DNA of 64,000 bases from Agrocybe praecox (GCA_964017145.1 OZ024842.1:1984001-2048000), one strand, 5' to 3'; positions 1 through 13,100 are shown, numbered from the stretch's first letter. Made by a program: numbers and translations. The notes: generated by a model from the letters alone, not told the origin.

Positions 1-1538
1 TAACTTCATTGGCGTAAAAGCTCGATTGATTATACATGCTTTGATTGATTGCAGTAGCAATGGTCGCTGAATAATCCGCAGTGGTGGAAGCTGCCCGGTC
101 TTGATATTTGGCAACAAGAGGACCCAGAGCCATCAGTTGGATTTGGACGGACAGAAGACCAAAGAACCCAATGAGGAAGCATGCCAGCGCTGGTGCATGG
201 AAGATGTAGTTGAAAAACCATTGCGTGTGGGTATGCTGAGTAGGCGTCAATTTAAAGCGAGCCGACATTATGTTGGTAATCTTGGTAATTAAAGGATGCT
301 CAGAGTTGGCATGAAGCATAAGGAGATTGTGGTCGCTCATGGTGATCTGAGGCGCAGAGGAATTAGATTTGGTGTGCACCATGGTGGGATCAGTCATCCA
401 AGCCTCGCGTGTGTACTGAAGATGCTTCTTCATACATCTCCATTTGTACCAGGTTAAGAGGCAGTTGAGACCGATGAGGACGAGGGCGAGGAGAATGATA
501 ATGACCACTCCAATCTTTGCAATCTTGATGAAGTCGCGTCCTATGTCATCAATGACCGAGGTGTCAAGATCGGTACAAAAGGTGAGCCTCGTAAGCTCTG
601 GAACAGGGAGACCTTCTGGTGCTAATGTGATGTTCGCAAAGGTGTCATTTATATCCTTTTTCAGGAGCTCGAACGGGGTGTCAATCCTGAAGATACATCA
701 GTTGCAATACAAGGCAAATGGGTACACTAGAACTTACACGTCTTCAATAGCGTCTTTGATATCAGCAACGGAGGGGATTGATGAATTAAGCTTGGTCAAA
801 GCATCAGTAAAAGATGACGGAAGGGAAACATTTTGCAGAGCATCCAGATTAGGGACACCAATGGTAGGAACAGTAATATCGGAGAAGGGGTTGATTTTGT
901 TAACTGCGTCAATAGCACCCTTGATGACATTGTTGGCAGAGGATATATCATTTTGGATGCTCGTCCTCAGTCCATTGGCGACGGTCCCAAGAACTTGATT
1001 GATCTGCGAGTATATATCGTCAATTTAACAAACAACGTAATGTTAGAATCATACGAACCTCATCAACAGCACCAATCATGATAGCAAGTCCACCCCGCAC
1101 AACTAATTCCAAGAAGCAAAGGAATGTTGACCTATAAAGGTCCACAATGAAGTTTATGATGACTTCCATCACAGTCAAGGCAAGAACGAGAGCGGCACGA
1201 GCTGCATTCAACGAGCCATTGACCGCATCGGCATATTGCTTGTTGGTAGCGAGGGCCATAAACCGCGGCATGCTTGCTGCAGAGGTAGCGGCTTGTTCTG
1301 CGGCCTTGCAACTTGTGAGGAGATCATCCTTTGCGCCAACGATTGCGTTCTGAGCATCAGCCAGAGAGAGTTGGAGACGGAAGGCGACAAAGATAAGGGA
1401 AAGAATAGGATAGGCAAGCCATGTCAACGACAGTAGATGAGGAAGCTGTAAGTAGGGCGTAAGTGTGGTGGTCATGTAGGATGTGGTCGAGTGAGCGTCG
1501 TAGGTAGGAGGGGGTAACTGATTCCAGTTGGAGGACAT
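1..1538 (-). CDS. PRM1: Plasma membrane fusion protein PRM1, 3' part cut by window edge
   Basis: Prm1 is a fungal multi-pass plasma-membrane protein that promotes fusion of apposed membranes during mating and hyphal fusion. The start at 1538 gives a short Pro-rich leader followed by '[20 protein letters not shown]', then '[20 protein letters not shown]', a first membrane segment typical of basidiomycete Prm1. A helical ectodomain follows, then a second hydrophobic stretch around '[20 protein letters not shown]'. Two introns are readable, near 1021-1054 and near 690-735 (GTGTAAGT donor, TCTTCAG acceptor). The frame stays open to position 1 and contains an Asn-rich '[16 protein letters not shown]' segment, so the C-terminal part lies outside the window. 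An upstream in-frame Met at 1772 would add an unlikely low-complexity leader, so I prefer 1538. The family call is firm; exact exon ends are less so. Confidence 0.88.
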
Positions 1539-2244
1539 GAAGCGCGACGTGGATCGACCTGCGAAGACGCGGGAAAGGATAAAAGAAGAAAAGGGAGGAA
1601 GAAAAAGAAGGAGGTCGTTCTTTTGAGAACAGTGCCCATCGCTTCGTATTGTCTTCTCGAAATGACCATGACCGCCGGATACAACCAAATCTTTGTTTAG
1701 CGAATTAGGACAATGGCTTATTGTGACAATTATGTCACATACTGTCACAATGGTCGGCTTCACTTGCCGCAAGCCTGTCCTCGCTTATCCTTAACTAATG
1801 TTCGTAATAGTTTACGTTCGCCCTTCTGATCACCGGAACGGGGCTTGCTGCAGCGCCGAAGAATCTTTCTTTCAACTTCCTCATGTTGAACAACGACCGC
1901 CTTTCTAAAAGAACAAGAGCTCCGCTCTCCATTTTTACCTAGTATCGCCCCCGGGCGTATAACTTTCAAATCCATCCACTTCTTTGTCTTCCACAACGCC
2001 CAACACCGCCATGTCAACAGTAATACAACGTCTTTTCAACCGTCTCGCGGACCAAACGAATAGTTTATTGTGAATTACTCCCAAGTCACACGCTCATCCA
2101 TGATATAAGTAACAAATGCAAAATGGAATACCGATGTGTAATGTACGTAGATGTATAAAAAAAAAAGAAACAGGTATAAAAGATTTACATATCATATTTT
2201 TCGTGGCTCTGGTATAGAGGCGTGAATGTTCGTAACGTGAAAAC
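1539..2244. promoter_or_regulatory. Spacer: PRM1 promoter and SEY1 3' flank, with a TGTCAC palindrome
   Basis: This 706-nt stretch lies upstream of PRM1 and downstream of SEY1. Its notable feature is at 1720-1751: ATTGTGACA (1720-1728) and TGTCACAAT (1743-1751) form a perfect inverted repeat with a third TGTCACA (1733-1739) between them, about 180-215 nt upstream of the PRM1 start. A minus-strand open frame at 1760-2017 looks compositional rather than coding. A poly-A tract lies at about 2157-2166. Confidence 0.5.
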
Positions 2245-5200
2245 TTATGCTGATCGAGACCGCAGATCCTGGCGGACTTCCTCGTCAACACTCTCTTCGG
2301 CATAGGAGTTAGACCGAGAGAGTGTGTTGGAGCGTGAAGGAGCAGCCTGCGCCTGTGCGAGAACAGGTTCCGCAAACTGTTCTCTTAGCCGTGCGACAGC
2401 TTGCCGCTGAACCTACAGAATCAAAAAGAAAAGAGACAATAATCAACAACACGTGCTAATGATAGAAATCGGTGATGCGTACCTCCCCTCCAACGGTTTT
2501 GGCAACATGAAAGAGTGGCCCGACCAACCCAAGTTGTATCACAAGATACCTGCGGAATTACGAAAAGTTAGACATAAACAAGTACCCAATGATGCGTGCT
2601 ACTTACGTGGCCGCCAACGCGATTAACAAAAAGGTGAAGTATAGAGGGTTAAACAACACTGCCATCGCTTCATTCCAACCGAGCACGACAAGCACCCCGT
2701 ACATCCAGTAAGGAATTTGCGCGATGCTAGAAACAGTGCTTCGCTTGGCCTCGACATAGTACGCATCTGCGTCCTTGCGGAACTTGTTCGTCAAATCCAA
2801 GGCCTTGGTCTCGGTGAACACAGTCAAAGTGGATGAGAAATCAAAATCGTCTCCTTCAGACAAACTGTCAGTTTGCTCCGAAGGTAGGTCGAATTGCAAA
2901 GATGAGTCTTGAGGGGATATCTTGGAATATAGAGGGACCAGTCCGAGTGTCTAGAGTTGTGCATGAGGAAAACTTGGACTAGACCAAGAGTTAAAATATA
3001 TTTACCGCATCTTTGGCTTTTTTGAAAGCACCGTCGATATCATCTTCGGGTTTCCACACTCGAGGAACACCCTGCTCATCATAGCGGAATCTCTCCTCAA
3101 AGTGATTTCGTAGCTTGCTAAGGAAAGCTTGGTCTGCAGTTTGTTCGTCAATCTTGACGCGCAGAGCGAGCCAGGAGCGCTTTCGCAAAGTCGCCAAAGA
3201 AATGGTATTCTCTTCGTCCGTGCAATTAAAGCCTAACATAATTGTTAGATCAATACTAAGTACTTCCAAAGTAGTTTGATATGCTTACTAGCGGCTTTTG
3301 AGAGGTACGAGGACTCGGCTTTTCCAAGCACATCACGGAAGACCTGTAAAATGTTATCCCACATCTGTGCTGATGGACGATTCAGATGCAATTCAACAGG
3401 CTCCGCCAGCTGCTTCTTGATTGTGGACTGCATATATCGTTGAGTCAGCATATAGAACAGTTTTTGACCTGAAAACAAACCTCAATCTGGTTGACCATTT
3501 TCTTGGTTTCGTCCTTCCTACACTGATCAGCAACGACCCCGACCTCTTCCTGTAACAAAACCAGTTCCTCTCCCCAGCTCCAGTCAGTGTCTTCGATGGT
3601 CGTTTCCTTCGCTGCTGTTGAAAATGTGTTCTCACACCTCTCTTTTGCCTTAACAACAACATCCGCGAAGCTGTATCCCTCGCCCTTCATGCCATCCAAC
3701 ATCTCCTTTTTAAATGCGACCAAACATGACTTGTGTAGGTTCTTCAGTTGCCCCAAGTAAAGAGGAGAAAGGGTGGTATCTATGGCAGAAACGAGGTCTG
3801 CGCGTTTGCGACCATATACACCCTTGTGATATCTTGATGCATCACGATCGTACCGAGCTGGAGAAGTTGTTTTAAAACAAAAACAAAATGTAGAGAAATC
3901 ATTAAAATTTACTGAGGGCAGTCGTTCTCCAATCCTTCATCATGGCACCCAAGCCATCGACAACTTTGCCCGCTTCTACTGGTCGCTTTTGAGACTTGGC
4001 CTGCTCGTTGAATTCAGTTAGAGCAACGGCAGATATTTCATCACAACGGAATTGAGCGAGCAATTCTTGTTGGGTAGGCAAATCAAGGTCCTTGTTGGTT
4101 TGGACTTGTTCCTACATATCAAGCCAGTGAGCTTATTCCCGTCGAAACAATATCAAAATTCACGAACCCATATACCTTCCATGTAGAAGGCAACACCATC
4201 CGCAGGAATGCGCTTATGATAAGCAGGCTTGAACAAGTAATCTGAGCTCGTCTTGTCTACAAAGCGTTTCCGCAAGTTCTGGACCTCCAACTCAAACTTG
4301 TCCGCAGAAAGAATTTTATGGGGTAGTGCAGTAAATGCGAGGTCGAAGTAGTTCGATAGTTGAGTGTCTTTGAGCTCTGTAGGCTTGCTCAGGCTTTCCC
4401 AGATACGATTGAGGTCGGCTGTGAGTGTTGCTTGCAGGTTGGCCATGGGCGTCTGTCCAATATGGTCACGAATGACGAAGAGAAGAAGGGTTCGCCCGCT
4501 CGTTCTAGATGCAGTTGAAGTTTGATAGATTGCTATAGAGGATTGAGATCATACCCGTCCGTGGCTTTCTTGCCAAATAGATTGATGTTGACTTCGAACA
4601 CTGTCTTGAGTAGACCCATGTTGGCACCCTGATAGAGACCAACTTGATGTTCCCAAAGGTTGACAATAAGAATCTCGGACGAGGCAAGCGAGAATAAGGC
4701 AGATTTTCTCTCGAAGTCCTGTGGAATTTGTTAAATGACGTGTCAGACACTGGGTATAGATTAAATAACATACCTGATCTTCTCCTCGTTCGCGTCCGTC
4801 AGTGCCTTCAACGTCCATAACCATCACATTCATATCCTTCCCGCGGCACATCCAAATGCCTGGAATTGTATTAGTCCAGTTAACTCTTTTGAGATGAATT
4901 CAGTCACCTTTTGTCGTTTGTTGACGCTTGGTTTCGTCCATGACGTCGAATGTCGTTCCGAATAATCTGTTCAGCAGCGTACCTAACAGCAACGATTAGA
5001 CAAAGCAAAGTTTACAATGTCTTCTACTCACTCTTTCCCGTAGATTGAGACCCGAAAACAGAAACAATATTGTATCCAAAACCTGCGTCCCGTAGGCCCC
5101 ATTTTTCGATTTGAGCTCCTAAGTCGGGTCTGTGTCAATGTGTTAGTGGTTCATCGGCCTCACGACATTTCTATAACAATTTCTACTGACGTAAAACTCT

Positions 5201-5303
5201 TCTCCTCGTCTACAATCTGAATGCGCTCTGTTTGGGAAGAAGCATGCCCATTGGTGGTAGCCACGCTGGTCGGCGGTACGCCATTTGGCTGAGAGGAGGC
5301 CAT
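2245..5303 (-). CDS. SEY1: Sey1/RHD3-type ER-fusion dynamin-like GTPase
   Basis: Sey1 (atlastin/RHD3 class) is an ER membrane GTPase that drives homotypic fusion of ER tubules. The start at 5303 opens with '[19 protein letters not shown]'. The P-loop '[20 protein letters not shown]' follows; an intron splits the serine codon of the GKS motif near 4982-5032. The G3 motif is '[16 protein letters not shown]', and the G4-like region is '[15 protein letters not shown]'. The long middle part is a helical bundle interrupted by several short introns. Near the C-terminus, '[18 protein letters not shown]' and the following hydrophobic segment form the expected membrane hairpin, and the tail ends in an acidic/basic '[13 protein letters not shown]'. 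Length, about 800 residues, fits the family. The gene is divergent from the acetoacetyl-CoA synthetase gene. Confidence 0.92.
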
Positions 5304-6218
5304 TAAGTTAGAGTCGTTGTCGTAGTCGTATCTGAAGTTATCTAAGTCTGAGAGTGGGCGAGTAAGATAAAGATAAAGAAAGGGTGTCTCTATGAAGCAG
5401 TGGTGGAGAGAAGACAGGGGATGTGTTTGAACACGGCAGGAGCTGACGCTGTGATGGGTCCCAACTTTTCTGCCACGTGGTTTCCCAACGCAGGTTCCCC
5501 TGCAGCTCCGCGCAGCTTGCACTCCGACCAACACAACCAAAAACGCGTCTTTACACGTCTCTCTCGTGCTCAACCTTGCATGTCCGCATTTTCAGTTGCA
5601 CACGTCGCGTACCTCATTGAGACATGAAGGCTTCACTCTCCACACCTGTTCTCACCCGAAACCAGTTTCGACTTCATTCAGATCAGTATGCCCCTTCAAC
5701 AACAACCGCTGATGTAATTGTCGCCCTAAGTGGTAAAATAGGACATGTTATGTAGGAGCTTCAACTGGGCATTAATACATGATATTGCCGGACATGGCCA
5801 GGCACTGGCAAGTTGAACGTTAATCCTTGGAATGAGTGAGTAAAGTCGATTCTTATGTATTTCATCCGCGAGTCTTGTAATTGTGCGAGAAACGCAACGG
5901 CACAATCATAAAGTTCCTTTGGATTACTTATGTATTTAGTAGCAGCGCATGAAGAATGCCCCTATCTTGTGGGCACTAAGATTGTGAATCAGTGAGGCCT
6001 CAGGCTTACTTCCTACAGCTTTCTAGATTCTCTTATTCCATGATTAACAACTCAAGTACTCTAAGCGTAAGCTTAATTTAGAAGCGATCTATGTACCCCA
6101 TGATCCAGCCGGTAACCGGTTTTGAGTCCTCCAATATAATGCGCTTTCCTGCCACCATTTATTACTGTGGGCTCACTTTCCCACCTTGCCTTTCTTCTGT
6201 GGCTTTGATATAGCTTAA
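5304..6218. promoter_or_regulatory. Divergent promoter region, SEY1 / acetoacetyl-CoA synthetase
   Basis: This 915-nt spacer separates two divergently transcribed genes, so it should carry both promoters. A CACGTG box sits at 5474-5479, about 170 nt upstream of the SEY1 start. Pyrimidine-rich tracts lie close to both starts. I see no convincing gene or RNA here; the 5400-5627 plus-strand open frame looks like chance. Confidence 0.4.
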
Positions 6219-9074
6219 ATGGATACCTATTTTGCCCAGTCGAAACTCCTCTGGACCCCCGCACACCCAGCGAACTCTGCCGTTGAAGCCTTACGACGAG
6301 AGATAAATCGGAAGCATGGACTTAACCTAAGTGCGTGGCATTCTTAGGTCTGAGAGGCCACATTACTGATCCTGTCGTCTCCGTCTCTCAACAGAGAACT
6401 ACCATGATCTACATAAGTATTCCGTCGAGGATTACACATTTTGGCTCGACTTGTGGAACTTTCTTGGAATAATATCTTCAGTTCCTCCACAGAAGGTGCA
6501 TATAAGAATTCTCCTGACCAAAAATCATAGCTGAAAACATATTACACTGGGCATCATAGGACCTTATTATCGAACCAGGAAAATACCCTGAAATTCCAAA
6601 CTGGTTCCCAGGGGCAAGGCTCAATTACGCTGAAAACCTTTTGTATAGGAAAGACGATGGCATTGCTCTGACAGAAACCGGAGAATCTGGAAAATTAGAC
6701 AACGTTACTTTCAGAAATCTCAATGAACGAGTACGTAGAATGGCAGCGGCCCTACGAATCAACGGATTAAAAGTCGGAGACCGAGTTGCTGGTACGCACC
6801 ATAATTATTGTCTGTTGCATCCCGTTCATCAAATTCCGCCTGGGCACTTGTAGCTATTGTGACGAATTCTACCAATGCCGTTGTTATAGCGCTTGCGACA
6901 GCAAGTCTAGGAGGCATTTTCTCCAGTACAGCAACAGACATGGGAACTCAGGTGTGATTCCAGTGTGCGCTTATTGAGATGGAAACTAATACACAATTTA
7001 GGGTATCCTGGATAGATACCGTCAAATACAACCCAAGTTTGTATTCGCTGAAACGGAGACTCTTTATGCTGGCAAGATCATCGACCATATCTCAAAGGTC
7101 TCTGAGGTCATCAAAAATTTGTCTACTCAAGGATTAGAGCGTGCTATCTTGCTTCCAAGTCGTATTTCGGGAAAAGAACTCGTTATTCCAGAAATGTCGA
7201 AGGGGTACATTCTTTCTATGAACTCATAATGTTTCACGCTAATTTAAATTTTTAGCATGACTTTATCCCAATTTTTGAACACCGCCGATAACCGGCCACT
7301 CGTTTTTGAACAATTGCCAGCCAATCAGCCTTTGTATATCTTATACAGCTCAGGAACCTCTGGAAAGCCCAAGTGTATCGTACATTCGGCCGGAGTAAGT
7401 ACCTCGAAGGCTGTGATAGGATTCTACTCACAATATTTCAAAGGGTGTCCTGGTTAACACAAAAAAGGATGTTAAATTAGGATACAACATGACGACAGAA
7501 GATACATACTTCCAGTACACTACGGTTTGTCTCTTTCAGGTAACTTATTTGACAACGAATACTGACTCGGGATCACTCTGCTTACAGACTGGGTGGATGA
7601 TGTGGACCTTCATGCTGACAGGCCTCGCTTGTGGTGCTAGGCTTATCTTATACGACGGCTCGCCCTTCCATCCTGATTTGAAGACATACCTAAGATTCAT
7701 AAGTGAACAGGGGTGAGTCGCAGTCCAAAGTAGACATGTGAACTGACCCCTCAATTGTTGCTGGGAAAGTGTTACGACCTTAGGCACAAGCCCACGTTTT
7801 CTTGCAGAAGTCCAGGGTCGGGGTATTAAACCACGTACGTAAAATTTCAATGTGCCTTCTGTTATTTCCGAATGCTGAAAATTTCCCAGAGGAAATTGGT
7901 TCATTCGAAGCAATGCGTGTCATGAAAGTCACTGGGGCCATTTTTACCCCACCTATGTTTGAATGGACTCAGGAAGCATTTGGAAAACATATTCAACTCT
8001 CATCTGTCAGTGGTGGGACGGATATATGCTCGGCATGTGCGTGGATATGTTTTCCTCAGACTTTCTGCGCCGGTGCTGAGATCGTTTTCTTATGTTATGT
8101 GCAGTTGTAACCGGTGTTCCATGCTTACCTGTACACAGCGGAGGTGAGCTAATGCTGGTCTGCATACCGCTTAAATTGAACCTCTCGTCCAGAGATCCAG
8201 GTTAAAGACCTCGGGATGAAAGTCGAGGTTTTCGACCCATTTGGCAAAAATATTGAGCACACGGGTCAACCTGGCGAACTTGTTTGCACCCGTCCACACC
8301 CCTCATTGCCGATTGCATTCTGGGGGGATGAGTCCGGACAAAAGTTAAGAGAGGCTTACTTCAACACGTATCCAGGTTTGTGGATGCAATTCCATGGTAT
8401 TCTTGTGTGGTTTGCCATAGTAATTACTTTAAACCCTCAGGCATTTGGAGACAGGGCGATTTCATGATTGTCAATCCCGTCACAAAGGGAATCATGATAC
8501 TCGGCCGCAGGTAAAACTAATTTTCCATTCACCTCACATTTAGTAACGGTCGAAAGCTTACGCATCCCATACCTTACCCTACAGCGATGGGGTCCTCAAT
8601 CCGAGTGGCGTCCGCTTTGGATCGGGCGAAATTTACACTGTCATGGAGCAATTCTCAAACGCCGTGGATGATTCCCTGTGCATAGGTCAACGCCGTCAAC
8701 ACGACAAAGATGAACGGGTTCTTCTTTTCCTGAAAATGCGTTCAGGTTTCAAATTCACTCCTCAACTTGTGAACGAAATCAAGGCGGCGATCAGGAAGGG
8801 ACTGAGTGCTCGCCACGTTCCTGCATATATTTTTGAAGTGGCGGAAATACCGGTAGGTTTTCTCTCTCGTATATTCAGTTTGGTCGGCTAAGGCAACCTG
8901 TCTTTCACACAGTACACCGTTAACGGCAAAAAAATAGAAATTGCAGTCAAGCAGATTGTTTCAGGTTCGAACCTTCAGCCAAGCGGGACCGTCGCAAACC
9001 CGGAATCCCTGCAGTTATACTATAGGTACAGGGATATCGAGAGTGTGGTTGGCACTCCACAGGCCAAACTATAG
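6219..9074 (+). CDS. Acetoacetyl-CoA synthetase (acetoacetate-CoA ligase)
   Basis: This adenylate-forming enzyme activates acetoacetate to acetoacetyl-CoA (EC 6.2.1.16), probably in the cytosol, feeding sterol and lipid synthesis or ketone use. The start at 6219 gives 'MDTYFAQSKLLWTPAHPANS', then across an intron 'NYHDLHKYSVEDYTFWLDLW', the N-terminal domain specific to this family. The nucleotide loop is 'LYILYSSGTSGKPKCIVHSA'. Next come 'TGWMMWTFMLTGLACGARLI' and 'LGTSPRFLAEVQGRGIKP'. The aspartate motif region is 'WRQGDFMIVNPVTKGIMILG', followed by 'SDGVLNPSGVRFGSGEIY'. The C-terminal catalytic lysine lies in 'YTVNGKKIEIAVKQIVSG'. About a dozen short introns split the gene, and all frames join cleanly. 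The predicted size, near 680-700 residues, fits the family. Acetyl-CoA synthetase is less likely because of the DLHKYSV-type leader. Confidence 0.92.
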
Positions 9075-10156
9075 TGTAATTCTGGAACCGGAAATAAATT
9101 TATTAGACTGCTACAAGTTTGCGAAAGTGTTTCCATCATCCTGACCTGCAGAAACAGCGAACTTTCACATTTTGAGACAGATGCGGAGATAAGTCGAATT
9201 ATTGGGGCTTTCAGGACTTTCGTTAACATGGAGCCCCATCTCCCCGACACGCACGAATATCTCACGATGGGAAATTGACCCGCTGAGACAAAATGTAGCA
9301 CGTTGCAATGCACAGGTTGCAATCGATACGATGCTCCACGTTGTCTACTCTACTCATTGCAACAGCACGCACACATCGTTTACTTGACGCGTGAAGGGGT
9401 AAAACACGGGCCGATGCTGGTGGAAAAGTTGAAATTCGAGGTTGTGGTACCGTAGATAGGCGCCTTGAAATTTGAAATGAGGTTCTATCATGTCTACATT
9501 TTGACAAGTCGGAGAGACGCGATAGGTCTCACCTATTGTGTTAATATAAGTGCTGCTCTAACGTTCATTTCTGGCCTCGCGTTTTTCATCCCTGCGATAT
9601 AAGATGAGAGGTAGTATTATTAGGCGCCCCCGTTCAAAATTCTTTTTTTTTCGTATGTAATTGATATATGTGAAAGAATGTCCTCCCACACTTAAACTTA
9701 CCGACACAGCCAAGGTTGTTCGCGGACTTTGTAAGATTTGCTACGCGTGGACTTATCGTTTCTGCATACAGCCTCCGAAATGAGATTTGCGACTGTCGAG
9801 TCGACTAGTTTTTTTTTCTAGACTTAATAGTGTTTGACATCTGCCAGGACTAGACTATGACAGAGAAGCCGAGGTTAAAACGGAGAAAAAGCCATGTACA
9901 CAAAGCCGGCGGGATGATGGAACTGTGCGCAATGGAAAGGTGTCTGGAGAAGGGCTCGAGAGAGAGAAGATAGCCGTAGCCACATGGTTAAAACCACGTG
10001 GGTATAATGCCACGTGTGTATGTGATTGGTTCCTTCTTTGTTCTCCAGTTGGACAGGCTTGTCGCAAAGAAGACTCTGGACAGACACAGCCCGCCCATTC
10101 TCACCGTTTTATCGCTTTCTCTACCTTTCCTCTTTCTTTCTACCTATACTCATCTT
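9075..10156. promoter_or_regulatory. Spacer with paired CACGTG boxes upstream of the 10157 gene
   Basis: This 1.08-kb stretch has no gene I can support. Its right half contains CACATG (9981-9986), CACGTG (9995-10000), CACGTG (10011-10016) and a reverse CCAAT box ATTGG (10025-10029), all within 50 nt and about 130-175 nt upstream of the next start codon. This looks like a compact bHLH/CCAAT-type promoter. Long pyrimidine tracts (10100-10150), typical of fungal promoters, lie just before the start. T-rich runs occur at 9644-9651 and 9809-9817. Confidence 0.45.
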
Positions 10157-13100
10157 ATGCTATTCTTTAAAGGGTTCTCATCAAAGTCATCTAACGCCAA
10201 AAACTCAGCTTCAAAGACGACTGATACCTCGTCTCTTCCTTCCTCAAGACAACCCCCGGCAACCAACGTCTCTCGTCCTCCTCTACCTCCTCTTTCTTCC
10301 TTCGAGAATCATGCATCCTCCTCCTCGTCTGCCAGCTCTTCACCCGAAAAACTGCAGCCAAAACGTTTGAAGGGTGCAAAAATCAGTCATCGTAATGGCG
10401 ACGACCATTTTTCACAGTTAGTCTCATCTCGTTTTCCCTACTTTATAACCCACCGTCTCTTATTTGTATAGATCCTCTTCCTCATCGTCGGACTTCTCTG
10501 TCTCTCACGGTATGAATCCACAGCCTCGAAGTCCTCCGCGCACAGGCAAGACCACCTCTTCAGACATGTATATCCACAACGACCTTCAATCTTATTCATT
10601 TGGCGCAGCTCATTTATCGTCTTCATCGTCACTTCACATCTCCATTGATCCACTATCTCGATCCCGCGACGACGCGGATTCGGAGGAACAGTCTTTCGCT
10701 CCGGACACTACCCCTCGGCCCTCTGTGGTGGACAGCCAGCACCCGCACACGAATCACCCTCAACATTTACACACGTCCCAACCGCCCTTCTCTTTGCGTG
10801 CCAGTGATTTTACAAGAGACTCAGACGCAGCATCCACCCGAACGTTTGGCGATTCGTCCGCGTCAGCTTCTGTTTCCTCGTTCTCGAGGCCAAGTGCAAC
10901 CAATTCACGGGCCACCTCTCGCGTTAGTGGACGTTCTAGCACTACGCCACAAACTTCAGCCCACGATTTAACATCTGACGAGGATGAGGATGGAATAGGC
11001 AGACATCCCCTTCCTCCCGAACCAGTAGAAACCCGGCCTTCTCAACACCAAGACACGCATCCAGACGGTGAATCCATGTACCTTTCCGAGGACGAATCTG
11101 ACGGATACGCAGAGGAATATGACAACGACATAGAAGTAGAGTCCGTTGTGCACGAACGTGCCAGTGAGGCTGGGACGTTCTTCGATTACGGCAATCCTAG
11201 CAGGGAAAGCGTCTCTGCAGATCATAATGGCAGAAGGGGCAGCCTCGCCGTTCCTATACCTGGCGCGACACCATATAATTCAAATCTTGCAAGAGATTAT
11301 GAATACTCAGTAATAAGCGCTAGGCGACCAAGCCGAAGTTTAGAGAACCTTCATTCCTTTTCCTTCGAACAGAGTTCTTCATCTCACCGCTCTGACGATC
11401 CTGGTGCTCCGACGTCTGTTCCAGAGAGCGAAGGTGACTGGAGAGATATCCGAAAGCGTTCGATACAGATGCAACGTGACAAAGATTTACCTCCTATCGT
11501 TACTGTCAATTCTTCTACGACTGCTGTAGCTTCTGCACCTGATCCTTCCGCAACAGCCGGCTTTGATTCAAGTTGGCTGCAAGAGTACAAAGTCAATGGT
11601 GTCGTTGGATTTGACCCGTCTGAGATGGCGGACATTGTCGGCGAAAACGGTCGACTTAATGGGCATCGCCCATCCTTTTACGCCGGGCGTAAAAATAGTA
11701 TCGCGAGTACACGGCGGCAGAGTACTGTTTCGAGCCAGATTGACATCATGCATAGAAATATCAATGGCATTTGGTCTAATTCGAAGTCTCACGAACGATT
11801 GCAGATGTGGAAGTTCATCTTGGAGAAAGAAAAAACGACGGAAGATCCTTATAGCAGACGTCCTGGTGGTCCGGATAAAGAAAAAGGAAGGCCCAGTATA
11901 TCAACTATCTTCAACAATAGGCCTAGTAGTAGCATTGAACAGAACTCGTTGATGGGACTCTCGTCCAACTCTGACAAAATCGATGGCAAGGGCAAGTCTA
12001 AAGAAAAGACACACAAAGAGCAATGGAGGGGAATGGGACTCGATTCGGAAGAGTTCTGGCAAAATGCGTTTGTTGGACGTTTCAGGGTCTCAAGGAAAAA
12101 TGCCGCTTGTGAGTATTCTGTTGCTGGTTATCTGTTTAAGTTGCTTATAATCTATACTAGCTCTTGAACCAGGCAAGCCACCACAGCAGCGCCTGAACAT
12201 TGCATACATTCGCAATCCTAAATTCACGAACGCCACCAATCGCGAAACAGCTGATGGTCCCTCAGTAACTATTCATAAGCATTCTAAAGCTGCAGCGTTT
12301 TCTATCGGTCGTCATTATCGAGTTAAACCTCCCCCATCGACCGCAGGCCCGTCACGCCAAACTACTTCTGCAGGAGTATCTTCAAAAGAGTCCATGGACG
12401 GTAGGAAGAAGGGCAATATGATTCTCCTAGGAACCCGCAAAGTACAGAAAGCTTATACAAGCACAAATACGACCCGGAAACTTGAAGAGCATGGTTTACT
12501 AAACGATGGTGACCATGGCAGCTCGAAGGACGCTGAAAGGTCGCGCAGAGCAGAACGTGAAAGGCGGGCAAAGCATAGAGATAAAGATAGGAAAGACAAG
12601 AAAGAGCACGGTGATAAAAGCGATAAAGGGAAGGCCGCCGAATCATCTAGCAAGCGCTCAAATAGTAAATTGGATTCCAAACCGTCCAGGTCAAAGGAAA
12701 AAGAGAAGGGAAAGGAAAAGGAAAATCTCCCAAACGGTGCTTCAGCAGTGGAAAGTTCTGAAGATAGCAGTATTGGAAGTGTTGCCATGTCGAGCGGCGA
12801 TAGCGGCACTCTAACTAACAGTATAACTGCAGTTACCACCCCAGACCCGAGCTATGCGGGCTCTGGTAGCTCTGCTGGTGGCAGTTCTGTTGGCTCCGTA
12901 GATCAGTCGATTTTCAGTCACGAAACAACCTCATCTGATCGTACGGCACGCGCACCGGACTCTCGTACCTCGGTGGTTCAGCATCGAGCTCATTCTCGTG
13001 CTCCCCGTGTGTTGGGGATGGAGGATGATGGCGATGAAGAGTATGATAGTTCCGACGAGCGTCCTAGAATTTCGATGCGTACTTCTCATCGTGAAGCCTA

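Noticed and set aside
444..998. Plus-strand open frame of 184 codons
   Set aside because: It lies antisense to PRM1 exons, and the minus strand carries the recognisable Prm1 protein.
1760..2017. Minus-strand 85-codon frame in the PRM1 promoter
   Set aside because: Charged composition without motif or splice signals; it sits in promoter and leader sequence.
5160..5573. N-terminal extension of SEY1 upstream of 5303
   Set aside because: The extra 90 residues are low-quality sequence unlike the family, and the Met at 5303 gives a normal start.
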